From the NCBI GenBank assembly GCA_024195265.1, contig JAJLRJ010000013.1, forward strand, positions 6,602,762 to 6,666,761: a stretch of 64,000 nt of DNA. The letters are read 5' to 3'. Origin of the DNA: Dendrophyllia cribrosa (lineage: Eukaryota > Cnidaria > Anthozoa > Scleractinia > Dendrophylliidae). The notes beneath the pieces were generated by a model, which was given only the letters and a program-made list of their open reading frames with translations, was not told the origin of the DNA and ran no database searches. Positions 12,004-22,640 of this stretch are shown one piece after another; position 1 is the stretch's first letter; each line of letters begins with the position of its first letter. Both the position numbers and the translations under genes were made by a program.

Positions 12004-12286
12004 GAGCAGTTTTCGATTGAGTGTCGAAAGTAATTACACAATTGCTTTGGTTTTGCATTGCTACGCTTTGTGATTGGCTAAAAAATCTCGCGCCACTTTC
12101 TCGACCAATCAGAAGTAAAACCAAAACAATCGTGACTTGCTCACACGCGTTTTCCCGCGCTTGGCGCCGCCGACATGTAATTGCTTCGAGCTCTGATTGG
12201 TTCATTGGATTGTTTACGACTGCTGTGATTGGTCAGAGTAATTACGTTAGTTTTGGTTTTACGACACTCAATTGAAAACTGCTCTA
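12003..12286. mobile_element. MITE with AGAGCAGTTTTCAATTGAGT ends, copy 1
   Basis: Terminal inverted repeats AGAGCAGTTTTCGATTGAGTG and CACTCAATTGAAAACTGCTCT. Internally it is rich in GATTGG/CCAATC motifs (several CCAAT-box-like sites) and contains GGCGCCG. A second copy, inverted, lies at 53341-53625. ATT repeats stand on both sides (before 12002 and after 12286), so it inserted into a microsatellite. Confidence 0.85.
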
Positions 12287-12642
12287 TTATTATCATTATT
12301 ATTATTATTATTTTCACCTTGTGTCTCGGAAAACTCGCTAAAACTCTTATTATAGTTTATTCCGTCTCTCTTCGAAAATTCACTTGATATGTTTCTCTTA
12401 GTGACTGTTCTATAAGCGTTTCGCGTACGACAAAGGTGAAAACGTCAAAATACCCATTATATAGCTTCTTCAACTTCTGTAACTTACAAATCCCATGAAT
12501 ATTCTCTTGCGTGTCCTTTTGTTCTTTCTTCAAGCCTTGCATGATCCCTTTTGTTATCGTCGTAAAATTCCAGTGGGCAATTTTCTCCTGGCCTCGATTT
12601 CCACTGATATCAATCTGATTATTTGTCTTCATTCTTTCCCAG

Positions 12643-12930
12643 AAGCACTAGAACTTGACCTGGATCTCACACGGAAGGAAATCACAACTTTTCTCGGCCA
12701 GCCAGCAAATCTCGGTTGCTATGCTACAAAGACCAGCTCGTCTTTAACCTATTACTGGACAAAAGATAACAAAACCGTCACGCAATCCTCAAACGTGAGA
12801 GGATTTGGTGACTTGCTGGTAGTAACGCCACAAAATGATACGGACTTTGGAATGTACGTGTGTAACGTCACTGACGGAGTGTCAAGCACTCTGTGCAGAA
12901 TCATGTTGTTTAAAGGTCTTAATGAAACTG
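12643..12930 (+). CDS. Receptor B, exon 2 (Ig domain)
   Basis: A 288-bp symmetrical phase-1 exon between acceptor CATTCTTTCCCAG and donor GTAAGTG. It encodes one Ig-like domain: LGCY, YYWTKDN, LLVVTP, DFGMYVC, with the family's extra Cys in SSTLCRI. N-glycosylation sequons NKT, NDT, NVT and NET indicate an exposed, probably glycosylated ectodomain. The domain aligns without gaps over most of its length with the Ig exons of receptors A and C (for example QPANLGCY here and in C). Together with exons 1 and 3 it gives a receptor with a single Ig domain. The ligand is unknown; recognition or adhesion is the natural inference. Confidence 0.85.
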
Positions 12931-14402
12931 GTAAGTGAAGTGCTAATAGTGTTCCCAGGATCATCACGAAGGGTATGGGGTTGAATGCAAAATAGCGTGA
13001 AATCCCGTCAATTTAGGATAGGTGTGTGCCGCGAAGTTTCTTAAACTCTGATCGTATTTAAGGGAAGAAAATCGAAAATTGACACCTTATTTAAGAGAAA
13101 AACGATAACTCAGAATTTTGTGAACAAGTCCTTTTCTATTTCTTATCTGTAAATGGAAAGTTTTTAGCAAAACGAAAAATATATGGTTATGATGGCGTAT
13201 CAATGAATCTGGGCTCAGTCTAGTATTCTAGGACTGATGCTATAATTGACCTAATACAATTTAAAAGAACCCTGACGTATCAAGGATCACAATACCAAAA
13301 AGGAGACCCTATTTAAGGACTGAGTACCTAAAAAACCATACCCGATCCCGCGGAACATAATACCGAGCTTAAACCATTTAAAATGCAAGGCTAGTAACGG
13401 AATTTAAGGGCAAGTTTAATGGCCAATATTTCGACTAGTAGAACTAGTCTTCTACAGGGCCGCCGTTTAATATTATTTTCACTCCAACGCGGCCCTGTAG
13501 AAGACTAGTTCTACTAGTCGAAATATTGGCCATTAAATCTGCCCTTTAATTCCGTTGTACTAGCCTTGCATTTTAAATGGTTTATCTACACTTTGGGTGA
13601 CGTCTAGTACTCGCATCCCTTTATAAAGGAGATCGGAAAAGACAGTTACCACGATTTATCTTTGGTTGAGTGGTCCTTTGCATTTAAACGTTTTCTATAG
13701 CTTACGTATGGGAGTAACCCCCCCCCGCCCCGTAGACAAATAACTTTTCAATGAATGGTTTCCGCTAGATTGCTGAAATTTCCGTCATAAACAGCAATGA
13801 TTTTAACCCGTGAATGCGCGAAGCGTTGGACGAGTTATAGCATATAGTAAGACATTTCACTCGATCGCTCAATCGGCTGTAAACATCGAGCCCGCGGTAT
13901 GTAATGGTCACCTGCCTTCCCCATGGGGATGGCGTTGGAGGGAGGAGAGGGTGGGGTCCGAAGGTGTGCAGAATCTTTTATTTAGAGCGTTTCGTATTCA
14001 CGAGTTGGCTCATAGGAGCCTTTGATTAAGGACTACTCTTTCCCTGAACCAAAGGGGTAATACGCAGCTCTTACAAGGTCTTCTATGATTTGCTGAGAAA
14101 ACAATAGAATAAACAACACAACAATGGACCCTAGTCCTGAAAACAATACAGCTGCGAGATACCCAGTAAAAATATGGCAGTACGCAGCTCTTACAAGGTC
14201 TTTTCTGATTTGCTGAGAAAACAATAGAAAAAACTACACAACAATGGACCCTAGCCCTGAAAACAATAGAGCTGCGTGATACCCAGGTCCAATGAAATTA
14301 GAGGTTTTTAAGAGCTGCGTGGTATCTGAAACCAAATACTGAGACTCTTCGGTTTATACCATTTTCAACTACACAAAATTCATTAAATTCTTGATGTTTC
14401 AG
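12931..14402 (+). other. Receptor B intron 2 with repeat fragments
   Basis: From about 12985 to 13365 and again before GGGAGTAACCCCCCCCCGCC near 13710-13728 the intron resembles the element at 32475-32808 (shared AATTTAGGAYAGGTGTGTGCC and CTATTTAAGGACTGAG). A palindromic MITE at 13371-13583 interrupts it. Near 14050-14330 are two reverse-oriented tandem copies of a repeat with CTTACAAGGTCTT and AACAATGGACCCTAG, related to the one at 54600-54749. Confidence 0.6.
13371..13583. mobile_element. Palindromic MITE, AAACCATTTAAAATGCAAGG ends
   Basis: Inverted arms of about 90 bp (AAACCATTTAAAATGCAAGG and its exact complement) with a short centre. It lies within an older G/C-tract element in intron 2 of receptor B. 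Confidence 0.85.
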
Positions 14403-14731
14403 AGAACGAAAGTGCAAATCCTCCGAGTAAATCTACAACTGGATGCGTGAACATTTCGGTTTTGATGCCTGTCCTTGCTGTAGCTATTATGTCACTTCTC
14501 ATGTTTATTCATCTGATTGTCCGAGGAAAGCGGAGCCAAGATGACCAGATGATCGCGAGAATGACGAAAAAAAGCGACGAGGGCAGCAGTCGACAGAGCG
14601 AAGGAAGCACTGCTGTCATCGAAGAAAGCTTTGAAATGCACGCTAACGGGCATGCGTCAGGATCACCTGGCAATGCGCATGTGCCACGATCACCTGCCTA
14701 TGGGCATACGTCACGGGTGCTAGAACATTAA
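14403..14731 (+). CDS. Receptor B, exon 3 (stalk, membrane helix, short tail)
   Basis: The acceptor GATGTTTCAG (AG at 14401-14402) opens a phase-1 exon that ends at TAA 14729-14731. The mature order is stalk (residues 124-137), TGCVN, membrane helix (about 143-163: VLMPVLAVAIMSLLMFIHLIV), basic stop-transfer RGKRS and a 69-residue tail. The tail has the family motif EESFEMHA (near residues 199-204) and a short Gly/His/Ser-Pro-rich end. It lacks the long repeats of A and C and has only one Tyr (PAYGH) in no recognised SH2 context, so signalling through Tyr phosphorylation looks unlikely. It may act as a decoy, adhesion or co-receptor form; this is inferred. Confidence 0.85.
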
Positions 14732-14741
14732 ACCGCCCAGG

Positions 14742-14872
14742 ATATTAACTCGAAAAAGCACTGTCCCCAAATAAGCGTCGCACATAACAGCAAAAAATGA
14801 GCAACAAGAACGCGCCGCATTAGAAAGGTCGAAAAATTTGATAACCGCCGCGTGCTTTTTCGAGTAAATACA
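14742..14872. mobile_element. MITE with ACTCGAAAAAGCAC ends just after receptor B
   Basis: Termini ACTCGAAAAAGCAC and GTGCTTTTTCGAGT with GCACTGTCCCCAAATAAGCG inside. The same family is at 46115-46211. It begins about 10 bp after the stop codon of receptor B, so it probably forms part of its 3' UTR. ATTAAA at 14963-14968 is a possible polyadenylation signal. Confidence 0.65.
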
Positions 14873-15488
14873 TTATAAGTGAAATTTATGATACTAGAAG
14901 TGATGTTAGCAACTTTTAAAGCAGTTGCAAAGAAACTAGAAAAAACATATCAGCACAGGTGAATTAAAGCATGGGCCGTCAGTTATTTCGACTAAAAGGT
15001 TAAGGGGTGGTCTATCCTCTGAGGATTAAGATATACAAACGTAAAATTTTGACAGATTAAAATGTTTGACACAACCAATCCTTTCATATCGACATCCATG
15101 ACGTATGTAAATTAAGTCACATGACCTGTCAGGGTTAGTTTGAGCTCAAAATTCTGTTAAGCAAAATGGCACCAGTTCCGTTCTTATTCTCCGGAAGCTG
15201 CCTTTAGGATTATACTGTTTTGCCTATTAGGTATACCATTTCAAAAGGCTCAAGCACAGATTCTTTGTTGCTGACTTTGTTGGTATAAACTGGTGCCATT
15301 TTTGCTAAAACGTTTTTAAGACTTCGGGCCGTAATAAGTCACGTGACATAATTTGCATATCATGTGCATGTCAAAATGACAATAATTGCAAACTTTTTAG
15401 TCTTGCAAAGTTTTACGCTGTTAGAAAAAATCTTCAGAAGATGGACTACCCCCTCACGTTTTGGGCGAAAAAACTGGCGGCCACAGCT

Positions 15489-16322
15489 AGCCTGCGTGGC
15501 AGGCGTAAACGGGGAGGGGGAGAAGGGAAGGAACGCCCTCCCTGCTCTCCCCGTCTTTTGTTTGAGGATTATTCTTGACGTCATCTGACCATTGAATATT
15601 TCACCAAACAGGAGTGGTTGTCAGTGTTTTTCCCCATCAGGAATTTCAAGAATGTGACTGAACGTACTCTGATTGGTGGAAATATTCAACGGTCACATGA
15701 CGTCACAGAACAAGACCCCAAACAAAGGACATCAGACAGGGAGAGGAGGGAGTGAGTACGAGCGACCTCGGACCCGTCTGAGAATCAGGCTTGCTTAAAC
15801 CCAGCCTGCGTAGCAGGCGTTAAGGAGAGTGGAACTGGGGAGAGATGGAAAGGACGACTGCAATAAAGACCCCCTTTTGCCAATTTCTGCGGACGTTGGT
15901 GGCGGCAAAATTCCGATTGGCAAATACCCTTTTCGTGGTTAACCTTTCTCGTTTGCATTACAATAAAATTCAATATGAGGGGGATTGCGAGGCAATTTTG
16001 GGCAGAAACTACAAAATTGATTGAAATTGCCTCGCAACCACGTTGATTTTTATTGAAATGCAAGTGAGAAAGGTTAACCGCGAAAAGGGCTGTCCACGCT
16101 GGGCGGTAAACATAGTAAATTCCCACGTGATATCAACCATGCGTAAAAGCGCGCGCCAGTTTCTGATTAGTGAACGTATTGACAGTTGACATAATTCGAT
16201 TACAAGGGAATGGGTGGGCGTAACGCAAATAGCCCGGTTCTTATGACGTTCCTTCCCTTCTCTTCTCTCCTTTTTCGCGCCCCCTACCCCTCCCTGTTCA
16301 GTTACGCCTGCCACGCACGCTA
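15489..16322. mobile_element. Nested complex bounded by AGCCTGCGTGGCAGGCG repeats
   Basis: Copies of AGCCTGCGT-GCAGGCGT occur at about 15489 and 15803, and the inverted form (ACGCCTGCCACGCACGCT) at about 16304-16321. Two smaller inverted-repeat elements are inserted: about 15570-15714 (TGACGTCATCTGACC versus GGTCACATGACGTCA) and about 15927-16089 (CCCTTTTCGTGGTTAACC versus GGTTAACCGCGAAAAGGG). A second copy of the outer element near 46875-47815 lacks the 15927-16089 insert, so the insertion order can be read. Confidence 0.65.
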
Positions 16323-16329
16323 GCTTGAA

Positions 16330-17314
16330 CCAAGAGCCCCTGCTTGAACGGGGTTCTAAACCATGACCTTGCGATTAATAATTACTGGTGCAATGCTCTA
16401 TGTTTAATAATATATTCTTTTGGTCTCAGAAAAGGAGCTTTTTATATAGAAAAACTGTTTAGTGCGAACCTCTGATGATACGAACAATGGACACCTTTAA
16501 TTAACTCGGCCTCAAATGGCAAACTTCATAAAAAAATATTTGTGTAAATACAGAAACACCATTTTTTTTTTCAATTCGATAACAATATGTCATTATCTAT
16601 AATACACTAAAATAACCTATTTGCCATTGTACAAAAATCTTTTCATTGAAAAAAGAAACAGTTTAAAATAAACTTGACGTTTAAGGGTCGCTAGAGCCCT
16701 TTTCAAATGGCACCATATATATATTTATCCTTTGTAATAGTAGTCTTTACCACCCACATTCCACAGTTGAAAATTCAGTATCCAATTCCATGTGGCACGA
16801 GGTCTGCCGGGAACTTATTGAATACACTGATAGTCTATTTACGCGAGGAAATAGTTCAACTCGGAAGCCCTGAAACTAGGTTTTTGAATTTAATGGAATA
16901 TCGACAAATTTGACCATTCGACGAGTAGAAAATCTGCAGAAAAAAATTATGATATGCTCATATTTATTTAAATTCCGTTTTCTCCTAAAATGTTTCAGTT
17001 TGGTTTCAGGGTCTGACGGCCTTACACTTTGCATTCAAAGTGGAAAATTCCACATTGCTGTGCATTTTGTTTACACATCTTGCAGAATTTGGACAGGAAC
17101 TGCGCACGCGTGACAAGTTTGACCGCTATGCATTATTGCCCCCATAGCCTACGTTTATTTTGGTCAGTGGTTGAACCAAAGGTTACGATACTAAATAGAG
17201 TGGAGCGCTCGGGACGAGAAAGACCACTGTGAAGCTGACAGCAACCTCGTCCCCAGGCCCTTCTCGCGTTCAAAGTAGCGCAAGGCTGCCAAAATAAGCC
17301 AAAAATCATGGAGT
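16330..17314. other. Intergenic DNA, nothing recognisable
   Basis: AT-rich sequence with only short frames, no splice-site context and no repeat structure that I can define. Confidence 0.4.
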
Positions 17315-17451
17315 ATAGAGGTTTTGCCCGGCAGCCATGTTGCATGGCAGGAACAATAGATTCTTTTCCCTATGGGAAAAAATGTTCTTTCTAATGCAAA
17401 ACATTTTCATTGTTCCTGCCGTGCAACATGGCTGCCATGCAAAACCTCTAT
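17315..17451. mobile_element. Palindromic MITE, ATAGAGGTTTTGC ends, copy 1
   Basis: About 137 bp with long inverted arms (GAGGTTTTGC..GGCAGCCATGTTGCATGG and complement) around CCCTATGGGAAAA. A nearly identical copy sits at 31322-31457, so the family moved recently. Confidence 0.85.
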
Positions 17452-18433
17452 TTTGTAGCAGGATCAAAACGAGGCATATGGGATCAGGGATCGTAATCCC
17501 GGGATCTGGGATCACGATCCGTGTGATCGGGATTAGCAGTGTTTTAAGGGAATCAGGGATCAGGCTATCCTAGATAATAATTAAAGTCAAGAAATATTAG
17601 AAATGCTTTTTTGCAGGGTGGGATTTGTTTAAGCTTTAATTGCTATTTTGTAATTTTGAGATTTTATGGTTTATTATTTGGATTCATCGCTGGACTGTAC
17701 TAGTCATGCAATCGTTGATAACTTTGACTAAATCATTACTTGTGAGAACGCCAAGCAGTTGCATGTCTCACACACACTACATCATGACGCCCGTGATTGC
17801 ATCTGCAACCTCGTTCCAAGGGTCTCTCTCTTCAGCCACCGTCTCGTTATCTCAATGGCCGTAACTTGCCAATATACTAACATCCCTTTGCAGGAAGGAA
17901 AAAAAACTATATGTAAAGCAAACGAAACATACTACAAAGGGAAGCTTCCTATACTGAGCAAATACCCAAGGGAAATGCTTAGGCTTATTTTCAGAGAAAA
18001 ATTATTTTCAATTTAAGGTTTTGAGTAATTTCAGAAATCCAAGAAGGCGGATCCAAGATGGCGGCCGTATAACTAATTACCAATAACTCCGTCATATGAC
18101 GTCATCGTTCCATTGTGCGGACCGCAAAGGAGACAGTTTTGGACGTACTACCCTCCAGTTTTCATTTTCATACCCTTAATGTTCTTGAAGTTACGAGGGG
18201 CGGGTGGGAGGGGCACAATATCAGTTTTCCTTGGGGAGGGGAAAGGTTTATCACTTTGACAAGAAGATCATTTTTTAAACAAAATGGCGTTTTGTTTACG
18301 CCATGTTCTGATTGCAAGACGTCAATGTCCCATTACCGAAATGAAAACACACGTTGCAATACTTCGAAATGGGAAGAAAACGGCCTAAAGACTTTAAAAG
18401 TGGATTTTAGTAGCGATGAAGAAGCGAAGTTTT
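17452..18433. other. Intergenic DNA with degenerate repeats
   Basis: GGGATCAGGGATC/GGGATCTGGGATCACGATCC short repeats lie near 17478-17560. The rest is AT-rich and featureless. The 106-residue frame at 18115-18435 has no motif, no splice support and uneven composition, and I do not call it a gene. Confidence 0.4.
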
Positions 18434-18733
18434 AAGAATTTCCGAGAATGTACGGCCGCCATTAATCAACCTTGTTCCAAGACTTGGTTGCGAATGGGAG
18501 AAAGTGACGTCAAAGACTCAAACATACCTCACGGGTTGAAATTATAATAACAATAAGTATTGAAAATCACGCGAAAAGCAACAAAAACTTTGGACTTGTT
18601 CTTCGTGCAATTTTCTATGTTGATTGTTATTATAATGTCAACCCGTGAGGTATGTTTGAGTCTTTGACGTCACTTTCTCCCATTCGCAACCAAGCCTTGT
18701 AACAAGGTTGATTAATGGCGGTCGAAAATTCTT
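18434..18733. mobile_element. MITE with long inverted arms, AAGAATTTCCGAG ends
   Basis: Arms of about 110 bp (ATTAATCAACCTTGTT, GAATGGGAGAAAGTGACGTC, CATACCTCACGGGTTGA) are inverted at both sides of a centre of about 70 bp. It has no coding capacity. Confidence 0.85.
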
Positions 18734-19587
18734 GGAAATAAATGTTAGAATAAAATGACTTCTGATGTTCGTATTGAAATTTGGCAAGATGAGTAAGAAA
18801 TTCTAATTGTACACGAAAATGTAAACCAAAAATTTGATCACAGGGTCACTTTAAAATGGAGCCAAGCAATTGTCTGTGGAATGTTCTAAATTGAATCACT
18901 TGCTCCAAACTTAGTAAACGGTCATTTAAAAAAAAACGATTTTGATTAATTGGGTTAGTGCACAATTCGATCTATTGCTAGAATAAAAATGGACATGTCA
19001 AATTGGTTGTTATAAAATAACTTTCCTATTCAAAATTATTTCAGTTAATTTAGAAGGTAAATTTTATTCAATTATTTTACAACTTAACCAAAGTCTGGCA
19101 TTGTGTTTAAAATGGAGCCAAGCAATTGTCTGTTGAATGTTCTAAATTGAATCACTTGCTCCAAATTTAGTAAACGGTCATTTAAAAAAAAGAAATTCTG
19201 ATATTGGGTTATTACACAATTCGAACTATCGCTAGAATGAAAATGGACACGTCAAATCGGCTGTTACAACTGAAATAACTTTCCTATTCAAAATTATTTC
19301 AATACGTTAATTTAGAAAGCAAATTTTATTCGATTATTTTTCAATTTAACCAAAGTCTGGCATTGTGTTTAAAATGGAATCAAAGACGCTTGTAGCCTGT
19401 CAATGCATCCTTACAATTATTCACACGATCCCTTCATCAACTGATTGACAAGAAAACAAAGGCCTTTATATAAGTTGCGTTATTACTTTTATCTACGAAA
19501 TATTCTCAGTCGCCCGGCATGCTAAAACATTATTACATGTAATTTAGGAGTGCCTGTGTTCTCTTGTTGATCGTACGTATACACCTA

Positions 19588-19761
19588 ATTCAATAAAAGT
19601 TGCTTTGGTCATTGGTAATTGGGCATTGGGAAGCTATTGTTGGGCGGTCACTCAAGCAAAGCATTGCATTGTGTTCCGTATGCCCAAATACCTATGCCCA
19701 ATTACCAATTGCCAATGACCAATGACCAATTGCCAAAGCAACCTTTATTAATGAATAAGGT
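19588..19761. mobile_element. Small foldback rich in ATTGGTAATTGGGC
   Basis: The left arm TAAAAGTTGCTTTGGTCATT..GGTAATTGGGCATTGG is inverted as CCCAATTACCAATTGCCAAT..CCAAAGCAACCTTTATTA. The ends are imperfect. Confidence 0.65.
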
Positions 19762-19870
19762 ATATTTAGGAGTTTAGTTTATAAAGCCCTGATGTCTGGT
19801 ATTAGAAAAGCAGTATTTTCGATGATCAATATAGATCTTGTAAATGGTTTAGTGTGATCGTCCGAGTTAG

Positions 19871-20376
19871 TGTAGTTCTGAAACTGTTGTTGACAATGAC
19901 TAACGTTTCGACAACCTGAGTGGAAGTCATCTTTAGAGTCATGTGAATTGTAAATTCTACTTTACGACAACTACTAGCAACAGTTTACAAGATCGAATGC
20001 TGCGACCTGAACATACGACTGGCTGAACACCCTTTACACACCAATCATTGAATTGACTGAGACTCTGCCGAATGCGTTACCTGCAGTACGGACGACTACA
20101 AACGACTCACTCTCTTGGCTGAAGTTGGTTTACTAACTTACAACAAACAACACCGAACAGATGCCAAGCGCTACAAACAACTTTCAACATACAACTGTAC
20201 AAGACAAACAATACACTACCAATGCACAGATCGAGACGCACCAATCACTGACTTGAGTCTTAACAGCCAATAGCATCATGGCAAAACTGGCCAATGATAG
20301 CTTGCAATTCACATGGCTCTGAAGATGACTTCCCCTCAGGTTGTCGAAAGGTCATTCATTGTCAACAACAACTACA
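19871..20376. mobile_element. Inverted-repeat element, CGACAACCTGAG/CTCAGGTTGTCG
   Basis: TGTAGTTCTGAAACTGTTGTTGAC..TCGACAACCTGAGTGGAAGT on the left is matched by ACTTCCCCTCAGGTTGTCGA..GTCAACAACAACTACA on the right. The internal 350 bp encodes nothing recognisable. Confidence 0.65.
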
Positions 20377-21778
20377 GTGTTGACCTGTTGTACAGACCAG
20401 AGGAAAAAATGAAAATCCAAACGCTATCCTTTGAGGAAGAACAACAAATAACGTTTCTGAACTGAAAGAAACTGCATAAACACTTCAAAAAAATCATTTA
20501 CAGTTCAGTTAATCTTTTTTTCTTGGTTGCGCGATTTAAATTCCCATAAAATGATTTTTCAGGTTTTTAAATATCAATTTTAAAACTATATTAGCAGGAT
20601 TTTTTGCAAAATGAAATGGAAACTCTCAAAACTGGCAAATCTTTTCTTATTTCTCAATTGTTTTTTTTTACAAGTTCGACAAGTTAAAACACTTAGCAAA
20701 ATATTTATTCAATCTCACAGTTTCTTGTTTTCATGCTGCCGGATATTTTATGAAACATTCACTAACCTCAATTTACACCGATTATGAACGAGATGGTCAC
20801 GTAACGTTATCCTCCAAAGCTAGTTCCCAATGTTTCTCGGGTGTAATCCGGACAGACACCAAAGCACAACGACAATAATACGATGACTTCCTCATCGCTT
20901 AAAAATGAATTATTTCTATTTTGGTTCCGTATACTATTATCATGGTCTGTATAACCCCTTTATTTTTGTTTCTATAATAAACTTCAATTGACAAAAAGAA
21001 ACGTGTTTAGAGAAACGTGCTTAACTTAAAACTAGACATTGGGTATTATAAATTAGCTCTATTAAATTTAGATGTTTTAAATGGAGGAAAAGACGTTTTT
21101 CTGTTGGCATTCGATGTAGCACAGAATGAAACATTTTATTTGATTTTGATAAATTGGTCTCGTGCACAGTTTACAAATTTCTACAAAGAAAACGGAGCCA
21201 AGCAATTGTCTGTTGAATGTTCTAAATTGAATCAGTTGCTCCAAACTTAGCAAACGTCCATTTGAAAAAAAATTGGCCCGCGCACATTTTACCGAGTCTA
21301 AAAAGAAAATGGAGCCAAGCAATTGTTTGTTGAATACTCTAAATTATTTCACTTGCTCCAACATTAAAAAATGATTTTCATAAATTGGACTCGTGCACAA
21401 TTTGATCCATCGCTAGAATAAAAACGGAGCCATGCAATTGTCTGTTGGATGTTCTAAATTATTTAACTTGCTCCAAACTTAGCAAAAGACGTGACCGGTC
21501 ATTTTTTCTGTGCTACAAAGGAAACAGCCAACAGTTAAAGGTCTTGTTATTAAAAGCAACTTGGTAAGCTGTGAAAAATCTAAAAAATCCGACTATCGAA
21601 AGAAATCAGAAGAAAATTACTTATTAAATAAACAATAAGACCTCGTTATCCAAAACCTTTTATCTAGTATTCAAACAATTTTCACGAATTTTTTTTATAG
21701 CTTGCCATGTTTCTTCTAATATCCTTCATGTATACACTGTCTCGTGCAATAAGTTTGAAGATTTACAGGTGGATTTAA

Positions 21779-22024
21779 GGCTGGTTTTCACCGGCGACAG
21801 AAATATTAGTACAAACATACGAAGAAAGAACACATTTGTTCTTATGTTGTCTTCGTAGGAATTGACACGGCATAAACATAACCACAAGGAAAAACTTAGT
21901 CATTTTTCTTGCGATTATGTTTATTTCGCATTAATTCTTAATGTGGACCACGTAAGAAGAAATAGGTTTCTTTTTTCTTATATCTGTGCTTATATTTTTA
22001 GTCGCTTGTGAAAACCAGCGTTAA
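21779..22024. mobile_element. MITE with AAGGCTGGTTTTCAC ends
   Basis: Termini AAGGCTGGTTTTCACCGGCGAC and GTCGCTTGTGAAAACCAGCG, with CTTATGTT/TTATGTTTAT-type subterminal repeats. It is non-coding. Confidence 0.7.
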
Positions 22025-22059
22025 ATTGTTAGGTTCGTCCCAATTTTTTTGCACGAGAT

Positions 22060-22640
22060 GTTGTGTATACTTTTTTTGGCGGGTTCTGAATTTTAAGTTG
22101 TACTCCTTGAAAATTTTTTAGATCAAAACATTTTCAAGGGGTGCTCCTTTAATTTTTTTGCCAAAATTGTTACCAGGGAAAACGCTGTGCAAATTTTTCC
22201 AAATTTTCCCGCCAAAAGACTTAGTATATATAGGAGAAAAAAATTTCACACCTTTTAATTAGTTAAATGATTTGTACTTAATTAATTATCTTATTGTAGA
22301 AGCATTGACAATATAAAGAGAGAAATAAAGAATACAATGAAACTGAAATAACTCTTTTATTGTTGTTGACTTAATCGATTTATTAAATACAATCATTGTC
22401 TCTTAATATTAAAAAGCAGCTTTGAAAAGTTTTAAAAAAATTGGCGCATGCGTATTTTAGGCGCCCGTATTTTTTCTAAGTCTTTTGGCGGGAAAACTCT
22501 AGATTTTCAAGCAGATGTTAACTGGTAGGAATGATCAAAAAATTAAAACGGCGCATGCGTATTTTGAGCGCCCGTATTTTTCTAAGTCTTTTGGCGGGAA
22601 AATTTTAGAAATTTGAACAGCGTTCACCATACAAAATATA
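22060..22640. repeat. Repeats around TCTAAGTCTTTTGGCGGGAA
   Basis: Two direct copies of a roughly 85-bp unit (GGCGCATGCGTATTTT, GCGCCCGTATTTT, TCTAAGTCTTTTGGCGGGAA) start near 22442 and 22552. An inverted copy of its core (TTTTCCCGCCAAAAGACTTAG) ends near 22225. Together they probably form the two ends of one degenerate inverted-repeat element. Confidence 0.55.

Larger units (their letters stand above)
18850..21500 (+). repeat. Interspersed 75-bp repeat, GGAGCCAAGCAATTGTC family
   Basis: Five related copies start near 18858, 19112, 21196, 21311 and 21424. Each runs GGAGCCAAGCAATTGTCTGT, ATGTTCTAAATT, CACTTGCTCCAA, AACTTAGTAAACGG (with variation). The first two copies belong to a larger duplicated unit of about 254 bp, which also shares CTTTCCTATTCAAAATTATT. 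The later three have a closer period of about 115 bp. The 77-residue frame at 21017-21250 runs through this repeat and is not a gene. Confidence 0.75.

Noticed and set aside
16009..16314. Minus-strand 101-aa frame and its near-copy at 47145-47333
   Set aside because: They share VIELCQLSIRS because both lie in the same repeated element; no transposase motifs, and nested insertions break the frame.
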